From Blakeslea trispora (lineage: Eukaryota > Mucoromycota > Mucoromycetes > Mucorales > Choanephoraceae), in contig JAIWNE010000068.1 of assembly GCA_025331445.1 (NCBI GenBank), positions 62,001 to 126,000 of the forward strand: a stretch of 64,000 nucleotides of DNA. The letters run 5' to 3'. Under the pieces are notes generated by a model. It ran no database searches and was not told the DNA's origin. It worked only from the letters and a program-made list of their open reading frames with translations. Made by a program: the position numbers and the translations under genes. Below are positions 9,809 to 22,100 of the stretch, piece by piece. How positions within the stretch are numbered: position 1 is the stretch's first letter; each line of letters opens with the position of its first letter.

Positions 9809-11309
9809 ATGTATACTGGTGCCAAAGGTAAGTGACAATCAATTTTTAAAGTTCTTCAAATAGCTAACTTGACTCTCAGAACTGCGTCTCTATGTACAGA
9901 ATAACACCAGACCAACATTGAACGAGTTCATAGCAACTCATTCATCACTGGTTGATGGCTCTCAGCATACACTCAAAGAACTGATAAACTTGTGGAAGGC
10001 ACGCTTTTCCAATGCTGTCAAGAAATACAAGCCAGCACTTCGTGTTGACCAGTTGATAACAATTGACTACGCAGTCTGGAATCAGTTCAAGACGGAGGCA
10101 GTTGAAGGATCAAGATCGTTGCTCTTCCAGTGGTATCACCTTCTGCAAGAAAAGAGTGACTTTTTGGATACCTTCTTGAATCAAAACAATGAGCAAATTG
10201 AGCTCATTCGAAACAACACTGAAGACAATGTCCAAGTCTTCCTTCAAAAGCTGACCATTTCTCTCTTCGACCAGTTTGACAGCTTGACGAGCCTAGAGTT
10301 AAATGTTCTCAAGATGTCACTTTCAAACATTATTGACATTATTGACGATGACATGCTTGCAGTGTACAAACGTTTCATCCCTCAACAATACTTTCAGCTT
10401 TGGCAAGAAGACGAAGTAGAAATCTCAGTTGAAGCAGCCGAAGAAGCCATCATTACTTCTGTTGTTGACGAGTTTCTTCGCCATTTTTCGGACAGCACCA
10501 AAGCAGCCAAGAAGTATATCTTGCGTCAGCAGCTGGATTTGATAGATGATGAAGACACAACAAAAGCAAAGGTTGTCAACTTGCTCAACCAGGTCATTGT
10601 GCTGACTGAAAGAAATGACAAAGGCATCCAAGAAGCAGACTATGTAAGCTTTGTCAAGCAGCTCTTGTTGTTTGTGTTTGAAGATACACCGTTGTCTGTT
10701 ATGATTGGTGAGACAGGTGCCAAGTGCACTATTGATGTTCAGAAGTACAATTCGGACAACTTTTCCGGTGCTGCCAATAGCACATATAATGCCTCCATGC
10801 CCTCTTCCTCCCGCTCTGCCTCTCGTACTGCCACTGCTTTGACTTCAAGCGAAAAACGCAACATCTTTCCTCGAAAAATTGATTTGCGTATCCTTGGTGA
10901 AGATCAGCAAGAACTTGCCTTCAGTGAGTTCAAGTCGCACCATGCCAAGAAGCCCCTGATTCAGTATCAAGAGTCAAAATCCCTGAGACTCAACCACTGC
11001 ATCATCAAGAGCAACAAATTGCAACAACCTGTTGTGTCGATAAATTGGGAAGGATGGAATGGAACTATGTTCCAAATTGTAGACTGTGGTGGCTTTTGTC
11101 TTGCCAAGAAATGTGCTGATTTGCTGATCCCAAGTGACAGAAGACTTGTGGATTCAAGTTTGAAGGATCTGGTGGTGTCTCTCTTTTTCTGGAAATCAAG
11201 CCTTTGCTCTTTGAATGATTTCATTTTTAGAAATAACAATAAAGTTGGCAGCAAGAGGAAGCATTATGAGGACATGCCTCATACTTTGCTTTCGCCTAAG
11301 CACCGCTAA
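9809..11309 (+). CDS. Uncharacterised protein with PD-(D/E)XK-like motif
   Basis: Exon 1 is short (ATG 9809 to 9827), followed by a 52-bp intron (GTAAGT...CTCAG, 9828-9879 with GCTAAC branch site) and one long exon to 11309, about 482 residues in all. The N-terminal ~270 residues are helical, Leu/Gln-rich and without a known domain. A Ser-rich linker follows, then RKIDLRILGEDQQELAFSEFK, an Asp...Glu-x-Lys arrangement of the PD-(D/E)XK nuclease type, and QYQESKSLRLNHCI and INWEGWNGTMFQIV. The C-terminus is basic (SKRKH...SPKHR). From recollection, similar multicopy proteins of unknown function occur across Mucoromycota. Nuclease function is inference, and the gene might also belong to a mobile or conflict system. 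Confidence 0.7.
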
Positions 11310-12742
11310 ATAGCAAGCTTGCTCTTTTATGTTTCATGATAAATTAATAGTTGAAGTTTTGTTGTCCCATGGTTTATTTTTAGATGTGCTGCGATTGTTA
11401 AAGCTCAGCATCTGCGTAAGATCAAACACAAAAGAGAGTCATTTAAAGGATACTGTTAGGCTGCTCCATCGGACTATCTTCTTTGCCTCCAGCAGTGCTG
11501 TTTATAAACATAAAAAAAAATATCTAAAAATGTACAGCTTACATTTCCTATGATTTATTATGTTTTTGTATTGATTGCTGATTTGCTGTAATCGTGTGCT
11601 TTACTAATCAAACTGCTTTTTTTTTTTATTTGAATGCTATGGTTCCCGCAACGCAAAAATTGAGCAGCAGTATCGTAAGCTCTCTTTTTTTAGATTACTC
11701 GAAAACAACTTTTGTTCTGATTCATCTCTGTCATGCCCATGCAAGAAACCTGCAAAAGAATAAATTCGAGTTTGAAAAAGATACTTATAGACCAAGCTTA
11801 TCTGGACCCCTATTACACAGTGTTCATCATTCATTGACAGATTGGTAGTTAACCCGGTCTGAATAAAAGACTGAATTACAATTCGCCATCACCAAATTTT
11901 AGGAGAATAGGGCACAATGTCGAGAACCTTGTAAGTTTTTACAGTTCTTTTCTTCATACATTGAGCTATGCCTTAAAGATTTATTGCACTTTGAGAAATC
12001 TCGCTACCGGCGACAGCAAGAGAGACAAGATAGAACTCTATCTGCTTTATTCTATTAAATGTGTCTTATATTTATACTTTTACATTAGTTGAGTAGCAAC
12101 TAATTGTGTGTCTTGGTCAAAAATCAACACCTCTTGTATGTTGGGCTAAAGATATCATTAGTGCAAATGCTCAAATACCAAAAAAGTGTTGCTTTATTTA
12201 AAACGCTGTTGGTGTAGCAGCCTTCTTTCCTGTGATCAAGAAGCAAGCTTTCCTATTTGACGATCATTTACATACAGCACCGTTTCCTCTAGCATCTTGC
12301 CTTGTGACCTCCATACGGAGAGAAGTACCCTTCAGCGTTCATCCCAGGCAGTCTAGTTCATCTTTATTCAATGCCTTTTTTTTTTTTTTTTTTTTACAAT
12401 ACATCAAGTTATGGAGGAAATTGTCGTTTAAAAAAGTGTTCAGCATTGTCCGTTGACTTTCTTTCAAGTGGATATTCTGCCTTGTTTTTTTTTCCTCTTC
12501 AAATATCTTACCAGAGAGCCAAAACCCCAAACAAAGACATAAAAAGGTAAATTGCTCATTTGACTGAGAAGGATCAAATAAACGAAATCACTCGATCTCT
12601 TTTTGCTTGCCAAGAAACTTGTAGCTGTCAATACATCCTAGAACTTCGTCGCCTATCAAGCATTCTTCTATGGACAATTGATTGCATATTTTTCAGTGAA
12701 GGCTGATTGGGAAGACCCAACACAATAAACTTTATATTGAGT
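11310..12742. other. Gene-poor stretch
   Basis: About 1.4 kb with AT-rich DNA and T runs (for example 12368-12387). No conserved coding frame is recognisable. It may contain decayed repeat DNA, but I see no clear element ends. Confidence 0.4.
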
Positions 12743-13081
12743 ATAGCTCAATAGTTCTTTACGCATCTGATCCATTTCTCCAGTCTTTCGACTGAAACTT
12801 AGGGGACGGAAATACGCTACTGAGTATAGTCAAGAGAACAAAGAGGTTGCTGACAATAGCTCAATAGTTCTTTACGCATCTGATCCATTTCTCCAGTCTT
12901 TCGACTGAAACTTAGGGGACGGAAATACGCTACTGAGTATAGTCAAGAGAACAAAGAGGTTGCTGACAATAGCTCAATAGTTCTTTACGCATCTGATCCA
13001 TTTCTCCAGTCTTTCGACTGAAACTTAGGGGACGGAAATACGCTACTGAGTATAGTCAAGAGAACAAAGAGGCTGCTGAGA
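12743..13081. repeat. Three tandem copies of a 113-bp repeat
   Basis: Units begin ATAGCTCAATAGTTC at 12743, 12856 and 12969, so the period is exactly 113 bp. The copies are nearly identical; the third drifts only at its end (GGCTGCTGAGAATAAC against GGTTGCTGACAATAGC). Each unit holds a small perfect hairpin, CAGTC-TTTC-GACTG. The array sits directly before a dead Tc1/IS630 transposase. Its function is unknown. Confidence 0.95.
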
Positions 13082-13157
13082 ATAACGAAGAAAAGATTGT
13101 GTAGTGACGTGCGAGGGCAGATTTTTTTTTTTTATATTTCGACACTAGAGTTTCATT

Positions 13158-14085
13158 ATGTCATCCAAAAACATCCTTTCAGAATACTTAAATTGTTTTG
13201 ACTTGAACGAAGAGCTGTCAAACTCAGATCCTATGGAAGTTGAAGAGCTTCAGCAGGACTTGTACAGCACTATTGCTATGGAGTGACACCACTGGCAACC
13301 TGGATAAGATCTCGAGCATCAATCAAAGAAGGCCTGAAACAGAGCGTTTGATGGATTTAGAGAGCTTCTCTCAAGCTTGCAATCAAGCTCCTAAGCAGTC
13401 AGCAAAAGAGAAAGTTGTTGCTCCTATTAAGACAGAAAAAAGCTGCAAAGGCCGGTAAAGCTAGAAGTAGTTGCCAATCTTATATTATATTAGACGTAAT
13501 TTCGGGAGATCTAAGAAGGGCGAGCCTGCAAAAGTTGAGCTTCCAAACAATTGAGGCATAACAGTGACTATTGTTGGAGCAATTTGTGAGAAAGGAATCA
13601 TCGATTTGACATTGCGTAAGCTCAAAGCTGTACAAAGAAAGGTTGCCTCTAATAAAAAGAGAAAAACAAGTGATAGTACCTCTGACGGAGTTGCTGCCAC
13701 TGTCAAGGTTGATACTCGTAATGAACATTTCCTCAAGTTCATTGAAGGTGTGATGGATATGTTGGATAAGCATCAGATGAAAGGCAGATACATTGTCATG
13801 GCCAATGCTGCCATATACAAAGTACCAGAAGCTCAGAAAACAATTTCAGAGCGTGACTACAAGCCTCTCTTCCTTCCTCCTTACTCTCCTTTCTTGAATC
13901 CAATCGAATTGTTCTGGTCGAAATTGAAGGCAGGCGTAAAAAAAGATTGTTTGACTGCAGATGATAATCTTAGTCAAAGAATAATTGAATCAGCAAAAAA
14001 TGTTACTACTTTAGACTGCATCAATTGGATAGAGCATAGCATTTCTTTCTTTGATCATTGTATTGACTGTAAGCCTATGATGTAA
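13158..14085 (+). pseudogene. Dead Tc1/IS630-type DDE transposase
   Basis: The 3' half (13564-14085) is a DDE_3 catalytic core: VGAICEKGIIDLTLRK, then FLPPYSPFLNPIELFWSKLK with the third acidic residue, and KAGVKKDCLTADD. The second catalytic position reads YIVMANAAIYK where the family has MDNAxIHK, so the Asp is Ala. Upstream, the frame is broken by stops (TGA after IAME near 13284, TGA at 13552-13554 in the GEPAKVELPNN region), and the first catalytic Asp segment and helix-turn-helix are missing. It is clearly inactive. Terminal repeats were not found. Confidence 0.85.
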
Positions 14086-14215
14086 ACTATGCTCTCTATT
14101 TTTGTCCGTAAACTAATTTTTGCTATGCGCAAATAATTTTCGCTGCTATACATAAAAAAAAATCTGAGTGCGCAAATGCAGCTCGAAAAACCAACAAACT
14201 CTTTTTCTTCTCTTT

Positions 14216-16039
14216 ATGGAAAAGCTACCTCAAGAGTTATCCCATTATGTGCTTTCTTTACTTAGTCACTCAGATCGCCTTCAGTGTAGTCTGGTCTGCA
14301 AGTGCTGGAAACTGATATTAGATAGGTCAGGAGTTTTGCTTGAAACCCTTCAATGCCAGAACGATCGTCAACTGGAAGTAGCCATGAAATACTTCTCGAG
14401 ACATCCGGACTTGTCACTCAAAGTCAAACGAATCGAAATCAACAAACCTGGTCTCCTGCCTCGACAATTTATTGCGCAGCAGTCTTTGTTGTTCACGGCA
14501 CTTCAGCATATCGAACTCTATTTTCAGCCTGCTGATAGCTTTTGTCACACGCCAGGCTCTCGTAAATATGCTGTTCGAACAGAAAGCCTTACGTTTGATA
14601 CAGACTTTTTGAACCAGCAGCTGAAAGGCATGCTAGCAAAACAACCCTATTGGACTCAACTCCAGACAATATCGGAAACTAGTCCATCTATGTACACTGT
14701 TTCAATTCTTGGTGCATCAAGTGCACCGTTCAATTACCTACATAGCCTTTGGCTCAATTTCGCTCTCATTCCTCCTACCTATGTAAGTCTTGCTACACAG
14801 AATCTAGTAAAATCCCTCCAGAATGCACCAGCATTGCGACAGATTCATCTTATGTATGTCCTTATTGGTCGAGCAGAGCTTGATGTTTTGCATACATCTT
14901 GCCCTAAACTAGAGTCAATTGCCATCTACAAGTCGTCGTTGGATATCTATTTGGAGGAATCCGGTCAATCGCTCGGGGTACTTCCAGCAGGACATCAAAC
15001 AACATCGGCTCCCTCAGTAACAAAAGTATCTTTTCTTGAAGCCAAAATTTCTCACCCTCTATCTTTGTTCAGTTATATCAGCTACAAATACCCTTATTTA
15101 ACCGACTTGGTCTGTCGACAACAGCAACACAGTCATTGGAACACTATTAGTCGTATGGATAATCATTCGGCTCTTAAGAAGCTGGCATTCAGTTGCCCTC
15201 GTTTGATACATTTGGATACTAATCTCTTTTCCTTCACACTTGAGGCCTACAAGGCATTTGATCTTCATTGCAAAGACTTTCAGCTGGAATCCTTTAGTTT
15301 TTCAGATGATTATTATGGGAACATGCAGAGCTTTGATGTCGTTTCTAATTCTCACTTTAGACATACCGTCAAGCATATTAGCATTGAGTCTATGCAATAT
15401 GAATGGATGGATATTTCTAAGCGTCTATCTCAGTTCACGCATTTGACCCACATCAATATTGAAGATTCGCTTGATCAGAAAGAGCCGACTGCATTTAGAG
15501 TACCACTGGATCTTGTTTTGTCTGAACATCAGCATCTCGAAACATTGTGCATCCGAGACTGCTTTATCTATAGAGCAAGCAAGGCAGCATGTTCTTCTTC
15601 GGTTCAGAAACTTTCCCTATTAAACGTGACATTAAATGCATCCAAAGACGGTAGTAGTCAATCTATTATGGATCTAATAGCCTTATCATGTCCCAAGTTA
15701 CATCATCTACACATTCATGGCGATACATACTCTTGTGACAGTAAACTTACACTCGATTTGCGTGGGTGTAGCCAGCTTAATAGCTTGGATATTTACCTGT
15801 GGTCGTTTAATAAGATATGTTTACAAGTGGATGGTGAACCAGAAAAATGGTTAGAAATTCAGCTTTCTGGAGATGAATATGGCACTGAGCGGGTTGAAGC
15901 AAAAAGACACGAAGACCCTCCTCAACCATCAAGTAGTTCCAAGTTTTTTGATGTCAAGCTAGCTCACGCTATTCCCAAATTCTACCAAGATGAATTTCAA
16001 AACAGATTGTATGAAGAGAATTATGCAGTGTACTATTAA
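14216..16039 (+). CDS. F-box / leucine-rich-repeat-like protein
   Basis: Single exon of 607 residues. The ATG at 14216 is chosen because it begins the F-box directly: MEKLPQELSHYVLSLLSHSDR followed by LVCKCWKLIL (residues ~1-40). The rest is a series of degenerate leucine-rich segments, for example LKKLAFSCPRLIHLD and HLETLCIRDCFI. F-box proteins recruit substrates to SCF ubiquitin ligases through Skp1. The substrate cannot be read from sequence. Large F-box/LRR families of this type are common in Mucorales. An upstream in-frame GTG exists but is not a plausible start. Confidence 0.85.
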   Translation: MEKLPQELSHYVLSLLSHSDRLQCSLVCKCWKLILDRSGVLLETLQCQNDRQLEVAMKYFSRHPDLSLKVKRIEINKPGLLPRQFIAQQSLLFTALQHIELYFQPADSFCHTPGSRKYAVRTESLTFDTDFLNQQLKGMLAKQPYWTQLQTISETSPSMYTVSILGASSAPFNYLHSLWLNFALIPPTYVSLATQNLVKSLQNAPALRQIHLMYVLIGRAELDVLHTSCPKLESIAIYKSSLDIYLEESGQSLGVLPAGHQTTSAPSVTKVSFLEAKISHPLSLFSYISYKYPYLTDLVCRQQQHSHWNTISRMDNHSALKKLAFSCPRLIHLDTNLFSFTLEAYKAFDLHCKDFQLESFSFSDDYYGNMQSFDVVSNSHFRHTVKHISIESMQYEWMDISKRLSQFTHLTHINIEDSLDQKEPTAFRVPLDLVLSEHQHLETLCIRDCFIYRASKAACSSSVQKLSLLNVTLNASKDGSSQSIMDLIALSCPKLHHLHIHGDTYSCDSKLTLDLRGCSQLNSLDIYLWSFNKICLQVDGEPEKWLEIQLSGDEYGTERVEAKRHEDPPQPSSSSKFFDVKLAHAIPKFYQDEFQNRLYEENYAVYY

Positions 16040-16097
16040 ATAGAAAGTAATAAAAACAAGGAAAAGGAACACAGGTTTAACATATGTGTATTTATTA

Positions 16098-17912
16098 CTA
16101 TGCTTTGGTATTGCTATCCTCAGTTTTTTGTTCTTGATGATCAACTAGGTGAGGTTTGTTATTTGTTTCTATTAGATAGGGGGGGGGGAGTAATGAATTC
16201 TTTGTTGTATCAAATACTTGCTTTCTCTCTCTTACCTTGGTGCTTTTCTAGCTTCTCTTCTTTTTTGCCTGCCTCTTCGATATTAACTAAATCATCCGAA
16301 TCTGACTCGTCATCATCACCAATTATATAAGGAACAAGATTGTCACTATTATTGTTTTTTTCTGACTCATTTCGGTTATTTAGCACTGCAGGGCGAGAAG
16401 GTGCAGCTGTCAAGCCCACATCTTGAGTAAAAGAAAAGAAGAAGTTATGTTTCAGCTCTTTGTAAACGTATAAGTCAAACTAGTACCTTCATAATCGGAA
16501 TCCCCTAGTTCAAGAGGAGACCTAGGTGCTATCACTACAGTAGGGCTTGCTGTCTTTTTACTATGCATGGACGTAACTATATCGTTATTTGCTGAAGATT
16601 GTCTCGATCTGCTCTCTTTTTGAGGACCATTTACAAAGTCAATATATGCATGTGTAATTTTTCCTTTCTTTCCATTTAATTACCTCTCATCTGCTGTTGC
16701 TCCTCTTCAGCCAACTGTCTAGCAAAATCCTCATCTGCTTTTAACTGGACATCAGACGTCGATGTCTGAATTTTTGTTGGTAAACGGTTGGCTTCATTAA
16801 CTGGAGGATTCACATGGATAGTATCAGAATCTGTAATTAGTTGTTATTATCAGATAAGTTTTTGCCTCTCATTCTTTCTATATTGAAATACCATGATTTT
16901 CTAATTGGTTGTTCATATACTTCTTCTCTTCAAATTCCCGCTGTCTTTGTCCTGTTTGAGCATATACATCGTAATCAGACAAGTGAAGTGCTGAAATATC
17001 TCCAGTCAAAAGATCATCGCCATCATCACTAGGTAAGCCTCGATACTGAGCATTTGTGGTGGGCATAGACGAACTACCTGTAGAGTCTTGCTGATAAGAA
17101 TTCATATTCTTTTGTGTGTTTGCCTTCAGCTGATTGTAAAAATCAAGTACTTTCTTTTTGGCAGCTAAATCAACATAAAGTATATGCCAATCAGCAAATA
17201 TATTTATAAACAATACCCCCCTTTCTTTTTTCTTACCATTGCCTGCTTCTTTCATTTTCTCTTTGATAACAGGTAATTCATCTGGTAACAATATCAGACT
17301 GTATTGCTGCTACTCAATGTCTTTTTTTTTTTTACCTTGGAAGTTAAATAGTGACTCTTCCTCACTATTTTGTCTATTATGTTGCTGTTGTTGCTGTTGT
17401 TGCTGTTGTTGACGTCCTAGATAAAATTACGAGTAAGCACTTTTTTTTGTAGGATGTACCTGATAGATGAACATTCTTTTTAACTTACGCTGCTGAGAAT
17501 ATCTTCGGTCTTCTTCAAGTAATTGCTTTGCATAAGCTTCATCCAATCGCATTTGTTCCTCTACGCTAATAGGTTGCTCTACCTGCTGTTGCTCTTGTCT
17601 TTGCCAATAAGCATAAGGCGCTTCATTTTGTGGACGTGGCGGCATAGGAGGGGTTGCTACAGTTACTTTGTAGCTAGGATCGGACATACCGAGCAGGACT
17701 TCGAAGGAACTTTCGATGTTATCATTTTGTGCTTGAAGGACAGCTTCTATCACTTCTGTATCAGTTTCTGGAAAGGCTTCTTTTAAAATGTCCATATTGC
17801 CTCTTGGAAGAGGACTAAAAGGTGGTGCTGTTGCTTCAGCCTCAGGAGTATTTGGGAATTGCTGTTCCTGTTTCTGAACGGTATTTATCTGGTTAGGCTT
17901 TTGCTCTGACAT
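16098..17912 (-). CDS. CUE-domain ubiquitin-binding protein (Cue5/TOLLIP-like)
   Basis: Starts at ATG 17912. Residues ~40-80 form a CUE domain: MDILKEAFPETDTEVIEAVL followed by FEVLLGMSDP. A PPMPPRP stretch and an EEQMRLDEAYAKQLLEED helix follow. Short exons then carry a polyglutamine tract (17390-17411), a DFYNQLKANTQKN segment, and DEDFARQLAEEEQQQ. The tail is acidic (DDDESDSDDLVN). A last exon at 16098-16144 adds DHQEQKTEDSNTKA, using acceptor CCTAG and a phase-matched donor after HQ. Cue5 in yeast is an autophagy receptor for ubiquitylated aggregates; this role is inferred from the CUE domain and disorder. At least seven introns are present. Confidence 0.8.
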
Positions 17913-18202
17913 TATCTTTTATACAGGTATTGAAGAAGAAAAGAAAAAAATAAGGATGTACCAATCTGTGAAATTTATTTATTTTTTAAAAGTACGCTAC
18001 TCTTTTTTTCCAAAGATGCATAAGCAATTTTTCCACTTAGCATATCACGTTGCATACACCATTTCCCGAAATAGGTTGCGCACTGAGAGAGAGAGAAATG
18101 CGCACAAGAAAATTTAAATTGTACTAACAAAAAATAACCACAGCACACTTGAGGACTAGCGGTTGTACATCGTCTAAGAATTAATTGCATGGCTGTGTAA
18201 TC

Positions 18203-18910
18203 TTATAGAGGCTCTTTATTCAAGCATACTTGTAGCTTTGAATCAGAGTATCGACAGAAACCTCGGAAATCTTTTAGATGGACACTGCTATAAGCATTAA
18301 CTATCCTTGAAGTCAAAGCCTCCTTTTTCGACAGTTTTTCTCCTCTCACCTTACTCTTAGCCACGGACCAAAACTGCTCCTAGGTTCGAGGATAGGAGAT
18401 TATTGCGAAAGGTATAAGCATCCATATCCTCGGCTGACAATACGCTTTTCAATTTGATTTGAGACATGTATAGGAGCATTGTCCGTAATGAGATAATGCT
18501 CTTTGAACTACTGATGTCAATCAAATACAGAGTAGGTATATCCTGAAGAAGAACATAAGGAAGCTTCAGCATGAAGATTATTAGGTATACAGTTGTGTAC
18601 AAGCCTTTTCTAACTCATTTGAGATATAAATATATATTCTCTGCGGCATAAGCAAACGACTGCAATTCGTGGCAAAACAACTTGAATCTATGCCTATCTA
18701 GGCCACGAAATTGCAAAGACTGCAGTTCATGATTTCATGGTCAATGACTCTGTGTTGACCATTAAGAGCTCAAGGAAAGAAACTCTCCTGCCAACATCGA
18801 AACCCAATTCAAATTGGCGGCCAGTTCGATTGAGTTTAGAAAAGTTGACGTTAATATTTGATTTATTAGCATCGTAGGAACAATCAAAAACAGATATACA
18901 CCAAAGCATA
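18203..18910 (-). pseudogene. Second dead Tc1/IS630-type transposase remnant
   Basis: The minus strand reads TDNAPIHVSNQIEKRIVSRG then YGCLYLSQ, a stop, and SPILEP, then after a frameshift EQFWSVAKSKVRGEKLSKKE and LTSRIVNAYSSVHLKDF, ending near 18203. This is the C-terminal half of a DDE_3 domain (MDNAPIH...YLPPYSPELNPIEQFWS). Upstream DNA to about 18910 has fragments compatible with the first half, but decayed. It belongs to a different subfamily from the copy at 13-14 kb (EQFWSV against ELFWSKLK). Confidence 0.75.
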
Positions 18911-19163
18911 AGTTAAAAAAAAGCCCTCCTCTATAAAAATCAAATACAAGAATTCGTTCAATGAAGTGACTGCAAACAAATGGAAAAAGATCCTAAATAA
19001 AATGCAATAGGCATTAAACCTCTATATCAAACAAAATCGTTAACTGTGGCGCCATTTAAAACACCCTGTGTGGCGGCAGTGGCGGCGACATAAAAAAAAG
19101 GGGAGAAAAGAGAAGGAGGGATCGTCCTTACAAGTACATTTATTTTGCTTTATAATAGTCAAA

Positions 19164-22100
19164 TTAGAGACGCCTTTTAGCATTGACGAAAGCTAACAGG
19201 GGCTTTGGTTGGTCTGAAGAGGAGAGAGGACTGCTAGTATGCCTTTGCTGCAGTTCATTGTCTAATGTGATCGATAATCCACTTCCAGCGGCTTCAACAG
19301 GGACTTCCCTTTCACCAGTATGTTGCTGGGATGCCAGCATTTTAAGTCTTGGCAATTTAACCTTGCCAGCTATTAGAGGATAACACGTGTATTGACACAC
19401 CGTTTTTGAGAAAGGCAACACTCGCCCCTTGAATTGCTTATATCCAGAAAACACAAAGGCTTCGCTCAACTCAATAGATGCATTGTAGTCTGCAAGTTGA
19501 GGAGTCGGGTTGTCTATAGTATAAGTTAAGGTAAATGGCTCGCCAAGATAAATCTCGGATGGTATATTTGCTAAAATATTTAAGTTCTGTTGCTGGAATC
19601 GAATGGCAGGTGAAGCAAGCAAGGTCTTGTGATAAATTGAGTCGTTTTCCTCTTGTTTATTATGACTAGATCTGTTTTGTTGATTAGCATAAACGTCCAA
19701 TAAGTGTAGAACTAAAGAAACTTACCTTCTCCATTCAATAGCAATGTTTCCTGTGGGCACTGAAAACTGCTGCTCAGTGATATCTAAGGTGACAAGTTGA
19801 AATAGATAGTTGGCATTGTATACATGTCCTGTATTCCAGACTGTATAAATTCAGTTAGCTACTTCCTATATCGTCCATTTTTGCCTCTCTCTCTTTTGTG
19901 TTGAACAACTTACTTTGATTGTCGAAATCTTCTGTTTTAGAGATTAGGGAGAGCGAAGTGTTGGGGTCAGAGAAGGTCTAACATCCAAAAATCAGACAAA
20001 TTAGTTCAACCATTAACCAAACACACTAAGAAAAAAACCATCTTTCTATACCTCATCGTTTTGTAGCTCGACATGCTTTATCTCCAAATCCCAAGTAGAG
20101 GAACATCGGATAGCCGCAACAAGTAACCACCTTTCAGATCGCTCTAGATTAGGGGATATGGATGCTTGAGGTTTTTTGCTCTGAGCACATAGTTCAAAAT
20201 TAACATCGAAAGGAGCAATAAATGGAATACGAACAGACTCGACTTTCTCCACAATCTGCGAACTATCTCTCCCTGCAAGTGTATATTTTACTGTGACATG
20301 TATCAATCGAGAGCCTGCTGCCTTGCTGCCATGAAGATAAACTGCTCTAGATACAGATGTGTGGGGCTGAATACATCCGACATCGAGATTTTGGCTTGCT
20401 TTTGCTGAGATCTCTGGGGAGAAAGTAATATAATCCTCGTCTATTGGTCCTTCTGTATTCTTCATATCAGCATAGACAGTAGCTTGAATAGGTTCATTCT
20501 CCGAACTCTTAATGACCACGTTAAGCTTAAAGAGCTCGTCCAATAATGCAGGTGCAGAGTGCTCAAACTTGATGTCAATACTAGGTGGCTTCTGCATTAT
20601 GCTAAACAAAATGTAAGCAAAAAGTCAAAATCAACGAGATAAGTTGATAAAAGATATGGCTTACATCGCATGTGAAAGACAACCTCTTCCATCCAGAATT
20701 TTAAAGTTAGGCTTGCCATTAACAGAAGGTTGAAGCCACTTTCGTCTTGGAGCTGGGTGCTCTTCAACCATTTTTTCCATTCCATAGTTCAACTCTACAT
20801 GCCAGTACGGTGAAACTAAATCGAAGCAGACACTCAATATCTTAAAAAAAAAAAGAAAGAGTGTTATAAAAATCCATGCTATGTGTTTCTTTAAAATAGC
20901 TGTCCTTACCTTTAGCTCACCACATTCATGCGGAACAAGACTGCCCTGGAGTGCTTTTATTTGACCTTTGTGGACTCGTAGATCAGCCTGTGCAGTGAAC
21001 CAACCTTGGTATTTATCTTCTTCATCTACGATTTTTTCTAATTGACTCGAAAAGTCCACTAAATCAATAGAAGGAGGAAGTGTTTCCTCTAAGCCTGCAT
21101 CCTTCAAAACTACATTGTATTGGGGATCGTTAAATAAAATACGAACTGTCTGGAAGCGCATAGGAGTAGGAGGAGATGTTTTGTCTGTTTTGACCAGAAT
21201 TTGGTACTCAACAGGTGTGCTTACAAAATTCTTTTGTTGCTTAATTTGAGCTTGGCAAGATAAAAAGGTATTGATTTGGTCCATTTGAACAACAAGGTGT
21301 TTGTGTTCTTCAGGGGATTTGTCAGAGGAAGCTAAGATATCAAGTAGTTCTTTTTGTACGTCATTTCGCTTATTGTCTGCCATTGGCAAGTCGTCTGACA
21401 TCAATTCGATTAAGCACTCGATAGCTCTATCCCAAGACGCCAATTCCTTTGCACATCGCAAAGACCAACGCAAAATGGATGTCAGTACCATATGCCATTT
21501 CTCTTTGCGGTAAGTCTTGCCAATACGCTCAAAGAACTTGACTGCCATCTCGAACTTGCCAGTTTCATAGTAGGTGCCAGCAATTTCAGCAGCCAAATAA
21601 AGTGTCATGCGGCTGTTGCGATACCGCTTGAACTGTTCATAACTCTTGGTCAATAGTTCAATTGTCAAACTAGAATGATCAACAGACTTTTCTGCTTGAA
21701 GAGCAGTTGACTTGGACAAAGTATTTGAACGCTCTGCTTCTAGAAACCGACGTCTACGCTCTGCACAGCACATGGCTGCTAAATGGTAATAGAAACCCGG
21801 GTGCTGAAGAATAGCACCTGGATTACATCCTACATTGCTTGCTATTGTATTGCCTACTCCTCCTGAAACTATATTTCCTGATCCTATGCCACCTCCTGAG
21901 CTGTTGTTACCTACAGCTCCGTTGGAATGTGTACCTCCACTTAGCAAAGGACTGTTAGATGAAGCAGACAGATATGCAGTGGGCATGGGAATTTTGTAGC
22001 CTGATTGAACAGCAACATCGATTATATCGGCAAATACGCGATATCTTGCCATAGCAACAAAAAGAAAAACGCTTAGAATCGTGCTCAATAAATGATATCC

